From Bacteriovorax sp. (GTDB lineage: Bacteria > Bdellovibrionota > Bacteriovoracia > Bacteriovoracales > Bacteriovoracaceae): a stretch of DNA of 64,000 nucleotides. Positions 52,566 to 63,900 of this stretch are shown here, piece by piece. Within the stretch, counting starts at the first letter, position 1. Every line of letters starts with the position of its first letter. A program made the translations under genes and the position numbers. The notes under the pieces were generated by a model. The model was not told the DNA's origin. It worked only from the letters and a program-made list of their open reading frames with translations, and made no database searches. The stretch is from positions 55,579 through 119,578 of the forward strand of contig JAQTTZ010000001.1 of the NCBI GenBank assembly GCA_028710485.1, in the 5' to 3' direction.

Positions 52566-54173
52566 ATGCTGAAGAAGCACAAGCTAACATTTGCGATTCT
52601 GTTATTTTTTTTTGCCAATATTGCATTTGGAAGCACCGTTGAGTTGGGTGCATGCATTCACGATCCCAATGCAGATCTCCTTCAAAATAAATGGAAACAT
52701 TATCTAGAAGTGAAAAAAAAGCGCGCTCATATCAATACAGCATTAATAGTTCAGACCATCAGGATGGATCAAGAGACACTTAAATTATTGCAGGCCATTT
52801 CAGAAGTAGAAAATTTAATGGTGGTCCTGGATGAGTTAGAAAATAATTATCTCAGAAAAGCTTTTGTCGACCTTAGATTTAACGACATGATTTCTCACCC
52901 TGATTTTTTAGCAAAGCTTGCCAAAAAAGAAGTGGAAGCAGAAATACATTCTTCCGAATTAAAATTTCGTAATGATCCCCATTTTTATGAATTATTGGAT
53001 CTAATTCGAGCGGAAACGACTAGAGCTGAAGTCATGCAGGCGCTGGAATTATTTCGGACCTATGATTTGGGAGTGCTAGAAAAAGAATACCGCAAAAGTG
53101 CGAAGTCAGCACTTCGCTTGATTCGCAAAAAAGGGGCCAGTCTTCTGGCCGTTCGCACTTGGCTGACTGATCCTCCTTATTTAAAAAATGTACCTCTTCC
53201 TTCAGTGAAGCTTGGACCGTTTGCTGTTCGCTATCGAACACTGCTAACTAAATCGATAGGATTATTCGCTCAAGATCGAGTGATTACAATTGATGAAGCG
53301 AAAACCAGATTTCCGCGAATCAAACAGACTGAAGTTGATGAAATGAATAATCTAGAAGCACCGACTGAGACCAATTCCTTTGATGATCATATTGCCAATA
53401 TCAAGACAAATTCTCGTGAGCTTAGTGCCATGGAAGGTGTTGCGCGTACTCTTTGGGGAGAGGCGAGTAGTTGTCAGCTTCAAGGTCTGCCGCAATTTGA
53501 AGCAATCGGAAGAATTATTGCCGATAGAAGCTTGGCGGTAGCAAGAGCGCAGAGTGAACAGTCTCAGTTTGAGAGAAAAAGTTCAGTTGTGAGAGAAGAA
53601 AATTGGACTACTTTTTTGAAAAATTGGGTGGGCATATCTCGTCCTGCTCCTGGATTAAAAAATAAACCGATTAATCATTTGCGAGGATTGAGTGATTTTG
53701 GGCGGAAAGAAAAAAGTGAATTGTTGCCTTCTGCTCAAGTGATTTCTAAAAAAGGTCAGTTCTCTGTTTGGAATTCTTTTTCGAGTAAGAAATTTCATAC
53801 GGGTCAGTTTCATCCCAATATTCCTGATGCTGTTTATGAAATTCAAGGCCCGCAAGCTGAGAATGATGATAAGGCATTAGTGCGAATTTTGTGTCCGCAG
53901 TTTCAGACTGATAAGCAGAGGGAGCTGTGGAGGCAGGCCGAGGTGTTGGCGGAAGAGATTGTATTGAGACCGGAGAGTGTGGGGAAGCGGATTACGTGGC
54001 CGGTGAGTGGTGAAATTCTTTTTTATACTCATGAGGCGGGATTGCCTTTTGCCAAAGAGATCAAGGTTCCTTATTTGTTGGTTGATAATGGGAAGCGAAT
54101 GCTTAGAGGGCGTGGGCGTGGGGCCTGTAATCAATTTAGGTTGTTTGTGCCGAAGAATAAGAATCAGTATTGA
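52566..54173 (+). CDS. secreted cell-wall hydrolase, SleB-like
   Basis: 535 residues with a signal peptide (about 1-22). The first 270 residues are charged and helical and are not recognised. The region 290-480 resembles the SleB hydrolase_2 domain: MEGVARTLWGEAS with the catalytic glutamate, AIGRIIADRS, and KKGQFSVWN. Such enzymes cleave glycan strands. It ends the SPOR-manC-hydrolase run, 8 bases after manC, which fits an envelope-growth operon. Confidence 0.7.
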   Translation: MLKKHKLTFAILLFFFANIAFGSTVELGACIHDPNADLLQNKWKHYLEVKKKRAHINTALIVQTIRMDQETLKLLQAISEVENLMVVLDELENNYLRKAFVDLRFNDMISHPDFLAKLAKKEVEAEIHSSELKFRNDPHFYELLDLIRAETTRAEVMQALELFRTYDLGVLEKEYRKSAKSALRLIRKKGASLLAVRTWLTDPPYLKNVPLPSVKLGPFAVRYRTLLTKSIGLFAQDRVITIDEAKTRFPRIKQTEVDEMNNLEAPTETNSFDDHIANIKTNSRELSAMEGVARTLWGEASSCQLQGLPQFEAIGRIIADRSLAVARAQSEQSQFERKSSVVREENWTTFLKNWVGISRPAPGLKNKPINHLRGLSDFGRKEKSELLPSAQVISKKGQFSVWNSFSSKKFHTGQFHPNIPDAVYEIQGPQAENDDKALVRILCPQFQTDKQRELWRQAEVLAEEIVLRPESVGKRITWPVSGEILFYTHEAGLPFAKEIKVPYLLVDNGKRMLRGRGRGACNQFRLFVPKNKNQY

Positions 54174-54181
54174 GTGGAAGA

Positions 54182-54514
54182 TTATTTTAAATCGACATCA
54201 CTCGTTTTTACAATCCATCCAGTTTGTTTATTGTTTACATAAACATTAATGACCAAATGATCCTTTACAAAGAGCACTCTTAAAACTTTTACATGATCGG
54301 TGGGATTAATAATTCCAATTTTACTGCTGCTTAAGGCATCGCTGTTTTGATAAAGATCAATTGAGTTTTTTGTAATGAAGACAAGCTTTTGATCTCGATA
54401 ACTATCGTATAAATAAACAAGGCCAGCAACTAGCCAGACAAAGATCAAAAAAGCGAATCCATAATTAAATGCTTTTAAAATATGTTTGTTGTTTTTTAAG
54501 CTGATGATTACCAT
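54182..54514 (-). CDS. membrane-anchored SH3-like protein, unrecognised
   Basis: 110 residues: a transmembrane segment (about 16-38) and a small beta-rich periplasmic domain (about 45-110) ending in TGWIVKTSDVDL, which resembles bacterial SH3 folds that bind cell-wall peptides. It is convergent with the SleB-like gene and sits after purE by 15 bases on the same strand. Confidence 0.55.
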   Translation of the reverse strand: MVIISLKNNKHILKAFNYGFAFLIFVWLVAGLVYLYDSYRDQKLVFITKNSIDLYQNSDALSSSKIGIINPTDHVKVLRVLFVKDHLVINVYVNNKQTGWIVKTSDVDLK

Positions 54515-54529
54515 GATAAAATATCAGTC

Positions 54530-55090
54530 TTACGAGTTTTTCTTACCGGCCTTTAATTCCTTATTCATTTTTTGAACTTGAAGCGTTTGGTTAGCTCTAA
54601 AATTTTCAATCTTTAGACCCAAAGTAGTGTCTTCGATTGAAAGTATTTGAATGGCCAGAAGGGCCGCATTGGCAGCGTTTCCAATCGCCACTGTGGCCAC
54701 TGGAATGCCTTTAGGCATTTGAACGATTGAAAGCAAGCTATCTACTCCTTGGAGAGTTTTAGAAAGAATTGGAACACCGATAACTGGCAAAGTTGTATAG
54801 GCGGCGGTCATGCCTGGAAGGTGAGCGGCACCACCAGCTCCGGCGATAATTATTTTTATTCCGTTGTCGCGAGCAAGAAGTGCGAAGTCGCGCATCTCAT
54901 CTGGGGTTCTATGGGCCGAGAGGATTTGATGCTCATAAGGAATATGAAAAGCCTCGAGTACATCAGTGGCTTCTTTCATTGTCGGCCAGTCAGAGAGGCT
55001 TCCCATGATAACAGCGACTATTGGTTTAGACTTAACTTTTATTTGTTTTGGTAAAGATTTTTTGGTGATTTTTTTTGAAATTTTTTTCAT
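54530..55090 (-). CDS. purE: N5-carboxyaminoimidazole ribonucleotide mutase
   Basis: 186 residues. It converts N5-CAIR to CAIR in purine synthesis. [10 protein letters not shown] near residue 29 and [10 protein letters not shown] near residue 59 are the active-site motifs. A lysine-rich extension of about 25 residues precedes the core. It overlaps purK by four bases, so the two are co-translated. Confidence 0.95.
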   Translation of the reverse strand: MKKISKKITKKSLPKQIKVKSKPIVAVIMGSLSDWPTMKEATDVLEAFHIPYEHQILSAHRTPDEMRDFALLARDNGIKIIIAGAGGAAHLPGMTAAYTTLPVIGVPILSKTLQGVDSLLSIVQMPKGIPVATVAIGNAANAALLAIQILSIEDTTLGLKIENFRANQTLQVQKMNKELKAGKKNS

Positions 55091-56256
55091 AAACTGTATT
55101 CCGATTTAAGTTTTTCTAAAATTTTCTGCATTTCTTTTTGGTTGTTACCTAAAAGTGTAAAGTGCCCCATCTTTCTTCCGACCTTCGATAACTTTTTACC
55201 ATAGAGATGGAGATGACCATCGGAAACTTTTAAAAAATCACTGGCATTTTTTAATTCAGCAGGAGCATTTTGGGTTCCGAGTAAATTGAGCATCATTATA
55301 TAGGGACTGCGAAGAGAAGTAAGTCCCAAGGGAAGATTAAGAACACTGCGGACGTGATTATGAAACTGGCCGGTGATGGCTCCTTCAATTGTATAATGAC
55401 CGCTGTTATGGGGACGAGGAGCGGATTCATTGAGATAGAGTTCACCATTTTTAGTGAGAAAGAATTCAAAGGCAAAAATTCCGATAGCGTCGATCGCTGT
55501 CATTGCTTTTTTTGCATTCTCTATAATTTCAGCTTCAATTTTGTTGGATAGAGTTGCAGGCACACTGACGTAATGGCAGATATGATTTTCCTGTATGGTA
55601 TGAGCAATGGGGTAGGTCACCATTTCGCTTTTATTTCTGGCGATCATAATTGCTAGTTCTGCTTCATAGGGGATGAAGGCTTCAACTAAAAGAACTCGTG
55701 CGGGGTCATTCGCTTTAAGTTTCAAAATACTCGCTTTTATCTGGCCTTCATTTTTAATGGTGCAATTACCATATCCATCATATCCACCTTTGGCACTTTT
55801 AAGCACAACTGGGTAGCCATGAGTTTTACAAAAGGCCTTGACGTCATTAATATTTTGAATGCGGGCAAAAGGCGCAATTTTAATTCCAGCTTTTTGAAAA
55901 CTTTCTTTTTCAGAAATCTTATCACCGATTAATTTAAATGTTTTTGAATTGGGAAAGAGGCGGTTGGGAAAATTTGAATCAATAGCATCAAGGATATCTT
56001 GATCGATAAATTCATTTTCAAGAGTTATGAAATCACATTTTTCACAAAATTTTAAAATTTCTATTTTGTCGGCCAATGATCCTTTAAATGTTTTGGAAGC
56101 AATATGTTCAGCGGGACTAATCTCAGATTCTGAACAGAATATATGAGTTATGATTCCTAACTCACTGGCGGCCAATGCTGTCATGCGCGCCAATTGGCCG
56201 CTGCCAAGTATTCCTAGAACTGTTTGGGATTTTAAGGATGAAACTAATTGATTCAT
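55087..56256 (-). CDS. purK: N5-carboxyaminoimidazole ribonucleotide synthase
   Basis: 389 residues, ATP-grasp enzyme making N5-CAIR from AIR, bicarbonate and [14 protein letters not shown] at the start and the ATP-grasp segments [13 protein letters not shown] and [16 protein letters not shown] are clear. It is the first gene of the purKE pair, divergent from purF; the 126-base gap holds the promoters but no recognised riboswitch. Confidence 0.95.
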   Translation of the reverse strand: MNQLVSSLKSQTVLGILGSGQLARMTALAASELGIITHIFCSESEISPAEHIASKTFKGSLADKIEILKFCEKCDFITLENEFIDQDILDAIDSNFPNRLFPNSKTFKLIGDKISEKESFQKAGIKIAPFARIQNINDVKAFCKTHGYPVVLKSAKGGYDGYGNCTIKNEGQIKASILKLKANDPARVLLVEAFIPYEAELAIMIARNKSEMVTYPIAHTIQENHICHYVSVPATLSNKIEAEIIENAKKAMTAIDAIGIFAFEFFLTKNGELYLNESAPRPHNSGHYTIEGAITGQFHNHVRSVLNLPLGLTSLRSPYIMMLNLLGTQNAPAELKNASDFLKVSDGHLHLYGKKLSKVGRKMGHFTLLGNNQKEMQKILEKLKSEYSL

Positions 56257-56382
56257 ATTGACTAAGATTTTGCCTTTTATTTATTAAAATTGCCAAAGGT
56301 TTTAATTGCCACAGTTAAGAAAAGATTTTAATCTTTGTTCAGCGATATCAGTAATAATTTTCCAACCATGAGATAAATCATA

Positions 56383-57894
56383 ATGTGTGGAATAGTCGGA
56401 GTTTACGGAACTCCTTATTCATTCCAAGAAGTCTACCAAGGTTTGCTTTTACTGCAACACCGAGGACAAGACGCCGCCGGAATTCTCAGCTTCGATTTTA
56501 ACTCCAAAGATTTTCACCATTATAAAGACCTAGGTCTTATTAGTGATGTCTTTTCTCCGGAAATACTGGCCGGTTTTAGCGGTCAAATGAGCATTGCCCA
56601 TACTCGCTACTCGACCGTAGGTCCTAATAGCGGCCCTAAGAATGCAATCGATAAAAAACGTGATATTCAGCCGATGATGATCAATTATCCTTATGGGATT
56701 GGTATGGTTCATAACGGCAATATTGTGAATTACTTCCAATTAAAACAATACCTGCAAGTCGAAAAAGACCGCCATCTTTTTACTCAGAATGATTTAGAAG
56801 TTCTTATTAATCTTTTATCGGATGGTTTAAGTGAGCGATCAAAATCAACATTTAGTTTTGATCAATTTCAAATGGCGATCCAGAATATTTTTGATAAGGC
56901 CCATGGTGGATTTTCAGTTGTGGGTTTATTGGCAGATAAAGGACTGTTTGCCTTTAGAGACCCTCATGGACTTCGCCCTTTAATTCTAGGCGAAAGAGTG
57001 CTTACAGTTGAAGAAAAAGCCTCTCATCCCAAACACTTTGGAAAAAGTTATATTCTAGCTTCAGAGTCCAATGCACTTAATTTTTTGGGCTATGAGGTCG
57101 TTCGCGATCTAGAGCCAGGAGAAATACTCTTTATTAATGACAGCGGAGAAGTTTTTTCTTCAACAAGCTATTCTAAAATTAAAAAAATACCGAAGAAATC
57201 TTGCATGTTTGAATGGGTATATTTTGCAAATCCTGAAAGTGTATTGGAAAAAAGAAGCGTCTATTCAACTCGCCTTAATTTTGGGGTTAATCTGGCAAAC
57301 GAAATTCAGGTCTTAATAGATGAAGGTAAAATATCACCGGATATAGTTGTTCCCATTCCTGAAACTTCACGAGTAGCAGCTATTAGTTTAAGTGAAACAC
57401 TTAAAATTCCTTACCGCGAAGTCTTGATTAAAAATCGTTATATCCAAAGAAGTTTTATTTTAAATACTCAAGAGAGTAGAAATAGAGCTGTTCAATTAAA
57501 ACTTACGGCAATTGCCAGTGAGATTAAAGGAAAAAATATTTTGTTGGTTGATGATAGTATCGTCCGTGGAACGACATCAAAACGCATTATAGAAATGGTG
57601 AAAGAAGCTGGTGCCCGTGAGGTTTACTTTGCTAGCACTTGTCCACCCATTCGAAATCCTTGTTATTACGGAATTGATTTCCCAGATCCAAAAGAACTGG
57701 TGGCATCAAATCGCTCGATAGAAGAAGTTGCCAAGTATTTAGGGGCCGATCGTCTAATTTATCTTTCGGTGGAAGGAATGAAAAAAAGTATAGGTAACGA
57801 CAATTTATGCATGGCCTGTATCGACGGAAAATATCCAGTTGATATAAGTAGCGCTACCAAATTTCTAGATATGAGAAGCTTACATAGGGAGTAA
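56383..57894 (+). CDS. purF: amidophosphoribosyltransferase
   Basis: 503 residues, the committed step of purine synthesis. MCGIVGVYG exposes Cys2, the nucleophile of the N-terminal glutaminase; no propeptide precedes it. The phosphoribosyltransferase site LLVDDSIVRGTTS is near residue 390. It heads the purFCDNL operon. Confidence 0.96.
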   Translation: MCGIVGVYGTPYSFQEVYQGLLLLQHRGQDAAGILSFDFNSKDFHHYKDLGLISDVFSPEILAGFSGQMSIAHTRYSTVGPNSGPKNAIDKKRDIQPMMINYPYGIGMVHNGNIVNYFQLKQYLQVEKDRHLFTQNDLEVLINLLSDGLSERSKSTFSFDQFQMAIQNIFDKAHGGFSVVGLLADKGLFAFRDPHGLRPLILGERVLTVEEKASHPKHFGKSYILASESNALNFLGYEVVRDLEPGEILFINDSGEVFSSTSYSKIKKIPKKSCMFEWVYFANPESVLEKRSVYSTRLNFGVNLANEIQVLIDEGKISPDIVVPIPETSRVAAISLSETLKIPYREVLIKNRYIQRSFILNTQESRNRAVQLKLTAIASEIKGKNILLVDDSIVRGTTSKRIIEMVKEAGAREVYFASTCPPIRNPCYYGIDFPDPKELVASNRSIEEVAKYLGADRLIYLSVEGMKKSIGNDNLCMACIDGKYPVDISSATKFLDMRSLHRE

Positions 57895-57898
57895 GAGA

Positions 57899-59053
57899 AT
57901 GATTAAACTGCCACCTCTTCTATACCGTGGATCGGTAAAAAATGTCAGGGGAGAAGTGTCAGCAGAATCTCTACTTTTTGAATTTTCCGATCGCTATTCT
58001 GTTTTTGATTGGGGAGAAATGCCTGATTTACTTTCAGGAAAAGGTGCAGCTCTTGCCATAATGGGAAAATCTTTTTTTCAATACCTGGAAAATCCTAAAA
58101 ACTGGGAAAATCTTTTTTCATCTGAGATTATCAATAAAACATTTTCATCAGATTATTTATTTAATTTAAAAGAGACAGCTCTTTTTAAAAAATACTGTGA
58201 ATCCGGACTTAATCACCACGCCCTTCTTAATGATGAAACTTATGCCTGGAATTCCCCTTATCTTAAAGTGAAAAATGTTTCTATTTTAAAACCCACACTC
58301 ACTGATGACCAAAGTTATCAATATTTTGCCTACCGAGATAAACCGGTGAACACTTTGGTTCCTTTGGAAGTCATTTTTCGAATTGGACTTTCAGAAGGAA
58401 ATTCTTTATCTAAGCGACTAGGTAATAATCAAAATCTTTGGAAGGAATTCGGTTTTAATGAAACCCCTACGGGAGGAAGTCTTCTCAAAAAACCAGTGAT
58501 CGATTTTTCTACAAAATTAGAAAGAGGCGACCGCTACCTAAGTTATACTGAAGCCTGTGATATTGCCGGATTAAATTCTAAAGAGTGGACTGAGCTTCAT
58601 CAAATGACACATTTAATTGCACTTAATCTTTTTCATTTTCATCACATGATAGGGCTTGAACTTTGGGATGGAAAAATTGAAGTGGCCTTCACCAAAAATC
58701 CAGATGGAACACGCTCTTTTATGTTAGTGGATTCCATTGGTATTGATGAGCTTCGCCTTCTCTATAAAGGAAAGAGTTTTTCCAAAGAATTTTTACGTGA
58801 GAGTTATAAAAATTCAGATTGGTACAAAAATTTGGAAGCGGCTAAAAAAGATTCTCTTTTAACGGGAGTGGATTTCAAAGATATTTGTCTCAATCATTAT
58901 CATTCGGGGCCTTTAAAACTTGATCCTGAAGTTAAACTTCGAGCGGAGTCAGTTTATAAAAGTTATTGCAATAGCGTAAGTGCGTTTCTAGGACATGAAT
59001 TAAATTTTAACGCTGAGTTTGATTTAGATAACTATGCGTTGAGGTATCTATGA
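57899..59053 (+). CDS. purC: SAICAR synthetase, long form
   Basis: 384 residues, compared with about 240 for E. coli PurC. The N-terminal LYRGSVKNVRGE with FEFSDRYSVFDWGEMPD and PLEVIFRIGLSEG are the family motifs. The extra length is distributed through insertions and a C-terminal helical part. It lies 4 bases after purF and overlaps purD by four bases. Confidence 0.9.
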   Translation: MIKLPPLLYRGSVKNVRGEVSAESLLFEFSDRYSVFDWGEMPDLLSGKGAALAIMGKSFFQYLENPKNWENLFSSEIINKTFSSDYLFNLKETALFKKYCESGLNHHALLNDETYAWNSPYLKVKNVSILKPTLTDDQSYQYFAYRDKPVNTLVPLEVIFRIGLSEGNSLSKRLGNNQNLWKEFGFNETPTGGSLLKKPVIDFSTKLERGDRYLSYTEACDIAGLNSKEWTELHQMTHLIALNLFHFHHMIGLELWDGKIEVAFTKNPDGTRSFMLVDSIGIDELRLLYKGKSFSKEFLRESYKNSDWYKNLEAAKKDSLLTGVDFKDICLNHYHSGPLKLDPEVKLRAESVYKSYCNSVSAFLGHELNFNAEFDLDNYALRYL

Positions 59054-60360
59054 AAATACTCATTATAGGTTCTGGGGGAAGAGAGCATGCAATTGCTCAT
59101 AAATTAAGTCTATCAAGTGATGTTTCTGGAATAATTGTAAGTCCTGGCAATGCTGGGATGGAAAAAACTTTGCCCGGAATTAAAACACAAAAGATAGCTG
59201 CTGATGATATCGAAGCGTTACTAAGTTTTGCTTTGAAGGAACAGATTGCACTTACTATCGTAGGCCCTGAGGCTACTTTGTCTCTTGGTATCGTAAATCT
59301 CTTTCGAGCGAATAATCTTTTAATTGTTGGTTCAACTAAAGAGGCGAGTCTACTTGAAACCTCAAAGGCCTTTGCTAAAAAAATAATGAATGAAGCAGGA
59401 GTTCCTACTGCCGCTTTTAGTGAGTTTTTTGAAGCAGAGATTGCCTTGCAATTTATACATTCATCACCTCACACTAAAATGGTGGTGAAGTGTGACGGCC
59501 TTGCTGCTGGTAAAGGCGTTGTTGTTTGCCAAAATAAAACAGAGGCCATCAATGCCGTTAATGCTTTGATGAAAGACAAGTTATTAGGTGAAAATATTGA
59601 TCATATTATCATCGAAGATTTTCTTGAAGGTATAGAGGTCTCAGCTTTTGCTCTTTGTGATGGAGAATCATTTTCATTTTTAGGAACTGCTTGTGATCAT
59701 AAAAGATTGCGAGATGGAGATATGGGGCCAAATACCGGCGGCATGGGAGTATTTTCACCAGCTAGTATTTTTAGCATTGCAGATGAATTATGGATTAATG
59801 AAAATGTTTTTGCACCTATGTTAAATACCATGAAAAAAAATGGAACTCCTTTTACCGGAATTCTTTTTGCTGGACTGATGAAAACTAAACATGGATGGAG
59901 TGTTTTAGAATTCAATGTTCGATTTGGTGACCCAGAAACGCAAGTGCTTTTGCCCTTAATAGAAGAGGACTTGCTTCCTTGGTTTAAAGCTTCGGCCGCC
60001 GGAACTATTAGCGAACTACAAAATAAACTTGGTCGTTTGTCTCCAAGGAAATCTAATCTGGTCGGTGTGCATGTGGTGATGGCCGCTCATGGCTATCCCG
60101 GGACTGAAGGAGTTAAAGTTCGTTCGGGCGATAAAATTCAATTTGATAAAAATTTTAATCTAGATAGTAAAGATTATCTTTTTTTTGCAGGTGTGGATGG
60201 TATTGGATCTGACTTGGTCACTAAAGGTGGACGAATACTTGGCATAACAGCTTTAAGTGAAAAATTTTCGAGTGCTCGAAAAAATGCCTATGATTTAATT
60301 TCAAAAATTCATTTCGATGGAGCTCAGTTTCGTCGTGATATTGCAAATGGCCAAGTCTGA
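59050..60360 (+). CDS. purD: phosphoribosylamine-glycine ligase
   Basis: 436 residues, ATP-grasp enzyme forming GAR. MKILIIGSGGREHAIAHKL, KCDGLAAGKGVVVC and EFNVRFGDPETQVLLPL are diagnostic. Its start overlaps the end of purC (ATGA) and its stop overlaps the purN start by one base. Confidence 0.96.
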   Translation: MKILIIGSGGREHAIAHKLSLSSDVSGIIVSPGNAGMEKTLPGIKTQKIAADDIEALLSFALKEQIALTIVGPEATLSLGIVNLFRANNLLIVGSTKEASLLETSKAFAKKIMNEAGVPTAAFSEFFEAEIALQFIHSSPHTKMVVKCDGLAAGKGVVVCQNKTEAINAVNALMKDKLLGENIDHIIIEDFLEGIEVSAFALCDGESFSFLGTACDHKRLRDGDMGPNTGGMGVFSPASIFSIADELWINENVFAPMLNTMKKNGTPFTGILFAGLMKTKHGWSVLEFNVRFGDPETQVLLPLIEEDLLPWFKASAAGTISELQNKLGRLSPRKSNLVGVHVVMAAHGYPGTEGVKVRSGDKIQFDKNFNLDSKDYLFFAGVDGIGSDLVTKGGRILGITALSEKFSSARKNAYDLISKIHFDGAQFRRDIANGQV

Positions 60361-60935
60361 TGAGTAAAATCAAATTGGCAATACTCGCTTCGGGATCAGG
60401 ATCAAATGCAGAGGCCATTATGAAATGGGCGGCGACTAGTGATATCGCAGAGGTTGTTTGTGTTGGTTCTAATAAAAAAGCAGCGATGGTAATTTCTCGA
60501 GCTGAAATTTTTAATATTCCTAAATTTACTGTTTTAAAAAAAAAGAATGAAAGCCGTGAAAGCTATGATGAGCGAATGTCAGGGGCCTTGAGTGAATATA
60601 AACCTGATTGGATTATTCTCGCTGGCTTTATGCGACTTTTGACTGAGTCTTTCTTAGAAAAATTCAATCATCAAGTGATCAATATTCATCCGTCGTTATT
60701 GCCAATGTTCCCGGGCCTTGATGGTTATGGAGATGCTTTTAAAGCGGGTGTGATTGAGAGCGGATGCACTGTTCATTATGTGGACGCGGGTCTTGATAGC
60801 GGAGCAATCATTGAGCAACGTATTTTTCCAATGATTCCCGGAGAGAGTTTCGAAGATTTTAAAAAGCGCGGCCTCTCGATAGAGAATAAATTTTACCCAG
60901 AAGTATTAGAAAAGTTATTTAAAGGAAAGCTATGA
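60360..60935 (+). CDS. purN: phosphoribosylglycinamide formyltransferase
   Basis: 191 residues, transferring formyl from 10-formyl-THF to GAR. LASGSGSNAEAI at the start, the NIHPSLLPMFPG catalytic loop and VDAGLDSGAII are complete. It overlaps purD (1 base) and purL (4 bases). Confidence 0.95.
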   Translation: MSKIKLAILASGSGSNAEAIMKWAATSDIAEVVCVGSNKKAAMVISRAEIFNIPKFTVLKKKNESRESYDERMSGALSEYKPDWIILAGFMRLLTESFLEKFNHQVINIHPSLLPMFPGLDGYGDAFKAGVIESGCTVHYVDAGLDSGAIIEQRIFPMIPGESFEDFKKRGLSIENKFYPEVLEKLFKGKL

Positions 60936-63900
60936 GTACTGTTTATAGATTTGAAATTTATCCAAACCTTGATAATTTGAATGCGAGTGCCAATCAAGAA
61001 GAGTCACTTAAAATGTGGTTTCATAAATACTTAAATAGAAGTATTAAAAATATTTGGGAAATTCGTTATTTTTTGGTTGAAACCGAAAAACCAATAGCTA
61101 ATATTAGAGCTTATGCCCAAGAGGTTTTTACCGACAGTGTCGTGGAAGTGATGCTTTTTTCTGAAGACGAGCATCTTGAGCCGCTGTTGGATTGGCTGCA
61201 AAAAAAGAATTTTCAAAATCCAAGTCTGATTGATATTAGTTATCGTCCTGGAGTGACCGATAACTCTGCTCACGCGGCCCTTGAAGCACTAAAATTAATT
61301 CCCGCCCTCGCAAGTGTGGAAATGAAAGTGGCTTCAGGAACGATGTATTTTATTGAAAGTGAAAAGCCCATGAATTCTATTCAGCTTGAGGGGCTTGCTT
61401 ATGAAAAACTGGCGAATAATTTACTTCATAAAGTGACAATTACCATTCCCTCAGAGATTGCTCGTTTTACTCGTATGAAAGCGATTCTTTTTCCAAGTGT
61501 TTCAATTATTGCTGAAAAGGCAAAGCTTGTTGATTTGGAAGTAAGCAACTCAGAATTAGAAAAAATGAATCATGATAATTGCTGGGCCCTTAGTCGTGAT
61601 GAAATGAATCATATTAAAAATTATTATAAATCATTAAAGAGATCTCCAACTGATGTGGAAATGGAAGTCATCGCTCAAAGTTGGAGTGAACACTGTAAGC
61701 ATAAAATCTTTTCTTCTGAGATTACTTACAGCGAATCTAATTTACCCAAAGGTGTAAAGCCTATTGGCGAATTTACAGTTAAAGGAATTTTTAAGAACTT
61801 CATTCGTGGAGCTACATTAAAAATTCAAGAAGAAAGAAAAATTCCATGGCTTATTTCAATCTTCCACGACAATGCTGGAATCGTTCGTTTTGATGACACA
61901 GTAGATGTGTGTATCAAAGTAGAGACCCATAATTCTCCTTCAGCTCTCGATCCATACGGTGGAGCGTTGACTGGAATTCTCGGAGTCAATCGCGATATCC
62001 TGGGAGTAGGACAGGGTGCAAAACCAATTGCTAATACCAATGTCTTTTGTCTCGCCGAAAATAATTATTTTGAAGACAATAAAATTTCTATTCCGCTGCT
62101 CTTAAAAAATCCTGATCGTATCAAAGAAGGTGTGCATCAAGGAGTTCAAGACGGTGGAAATAAAAGTGGGATTCCTACAGTAAATGGAGCTTTTGTTTTT
62201 GACCGCGATTTTGTTGGGAAGCCTTTGGTTTTTTGTGGAACGATTGGAGTTATGCCTCAGGTGGAACGAGGATTGAAAACTCATGAAAAACGTCAACGGC
62301 CCGGAGACTTAATTGTCATGGCCGGCGGAAGAATTGGTAAAGATGGAATTCATGGAGCGACTTTTAGCTCGATGGAATTAGTTGATGGAGTTCCTTCATC
62401 AGTTGTTCAGATTGGAGACCCCATAACTCAAAAACGATTGGGGGACTTTTTAGTAGAGGCCAGAAAGCTTGGTCTCTTTAATAGTGTGACTGATAATGGT
62501 GCCGGTGGGTTAAGTTCAAGTGTCGGAGAAATGGCCCAGCTGACAAATGGTGCAAACGTTGAATTAGAAAAAGCATTAGTGAAATACCCAGGCCTATCTC
62601 CCTTTGAATTAATGATCAGTGAGTCCCAGGAACGAATGACGTTTTCAGTTCCAAAAGATTCAATTGATGCCTTTCTTGAACTATCTAAAAAGAGAAGTGT
62701 TGAAGCTTCAGTCATCGGTGAATTTAATAACTCTGGATTTTTACATATTAATTACGAAGGTGTGGAAGTCGCTAATATCGACTTACATTTTTTACATGAA
62801 TCACTATTGCCTATGAAACTAACCGGTCATTTTGATCTATCTACAAAATCTCCTCACTGGATCAAGCAAAAAATTACAAAACCAGCTCTTCCTAAAATCG
62901 CTGGCAAGATTAATTACACTCAAATTCTACTGGATCTTTTTAAGACTCCTAATATAAGAAGTCATGAGCATTTGATTCGTCGTTATGATCATGAAGTTTT
63001 GGCCGCAACAATCGTAAAGCCATTTACGGGAACACCGGAAATAGGTTTTTCAGCTCCGAGTGATGCTGGTGTCATTTGGATGAAACCTCATGGTGGTGGA
63101 GCAGACAATGCTTTAGCAATTGCCAGTGGGGTTTGTCCGAAAGTTTCAAAGTTTGATACTTATCTAATGGCAGAATACGCAGTGGATGAAGCTGTTCGAA
63201 ACGCCGTTTGTGTTGGGGCCAATCCTGATGAAATGGTTTTAGTGGATAATTACTGTTGGCCTGATCCGATTGCCTCGGATCGAAATCCAGATGCAGAATT
63301 AAAATTGGCCCAATTAGTGCGTGCTTCAAAGGCCTTATACGATATCAGTATTGCCTATGGTATGCCGTTTGTAAGCGGTAAAGACAGCATGAAAAATGAT
63401 TTCATTGGAATGAATGAGTATCAGGAAAAAATGAAAATAAGTGTTCCTCCTACACTTTTAGTAACAGCAATGGGGCGTGTTCCATCTCTTTCAATTGTGA
63501 CGACTTCAGAAATTAAAAATACCGGAGATCTGGTTTATTTAATTGGAGGGGATTTATTAGAATTTACTTCAGCATTTGAATTGGCAGAACTTTATGAAGA
63601 CTATGAAGTTCAATATCCTCTTCCAGCTCTGGAAACTAATAGACAAGTTGAACTTTATCGCCAGATTCACAAGGCAATGAAAAATAATCTTATCGAAAGT
63701 GGCCATGATATTTCTGATGGTGGATTGATTTTAGCTCTTGCAGAAAAAATGATGGGGACTCCTATGGGGATAAGAATCAGTTTAGATATAGACGAAAATT
63801 CCCTTGCTGGATTTTTATTCAATGAAAGTGCAGGACGAATCCTTGTGACGGTCAAACCAAGCAATGAAAAAGCATTTGAAGAAATCCTAAAGGGTTTTCA

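Noticed and set aside
56257..56382. Purine riboswitch between purK and purF
   Set aside because: No purine-riboswitch core or loop-loop motif was found in the 126-base gap.
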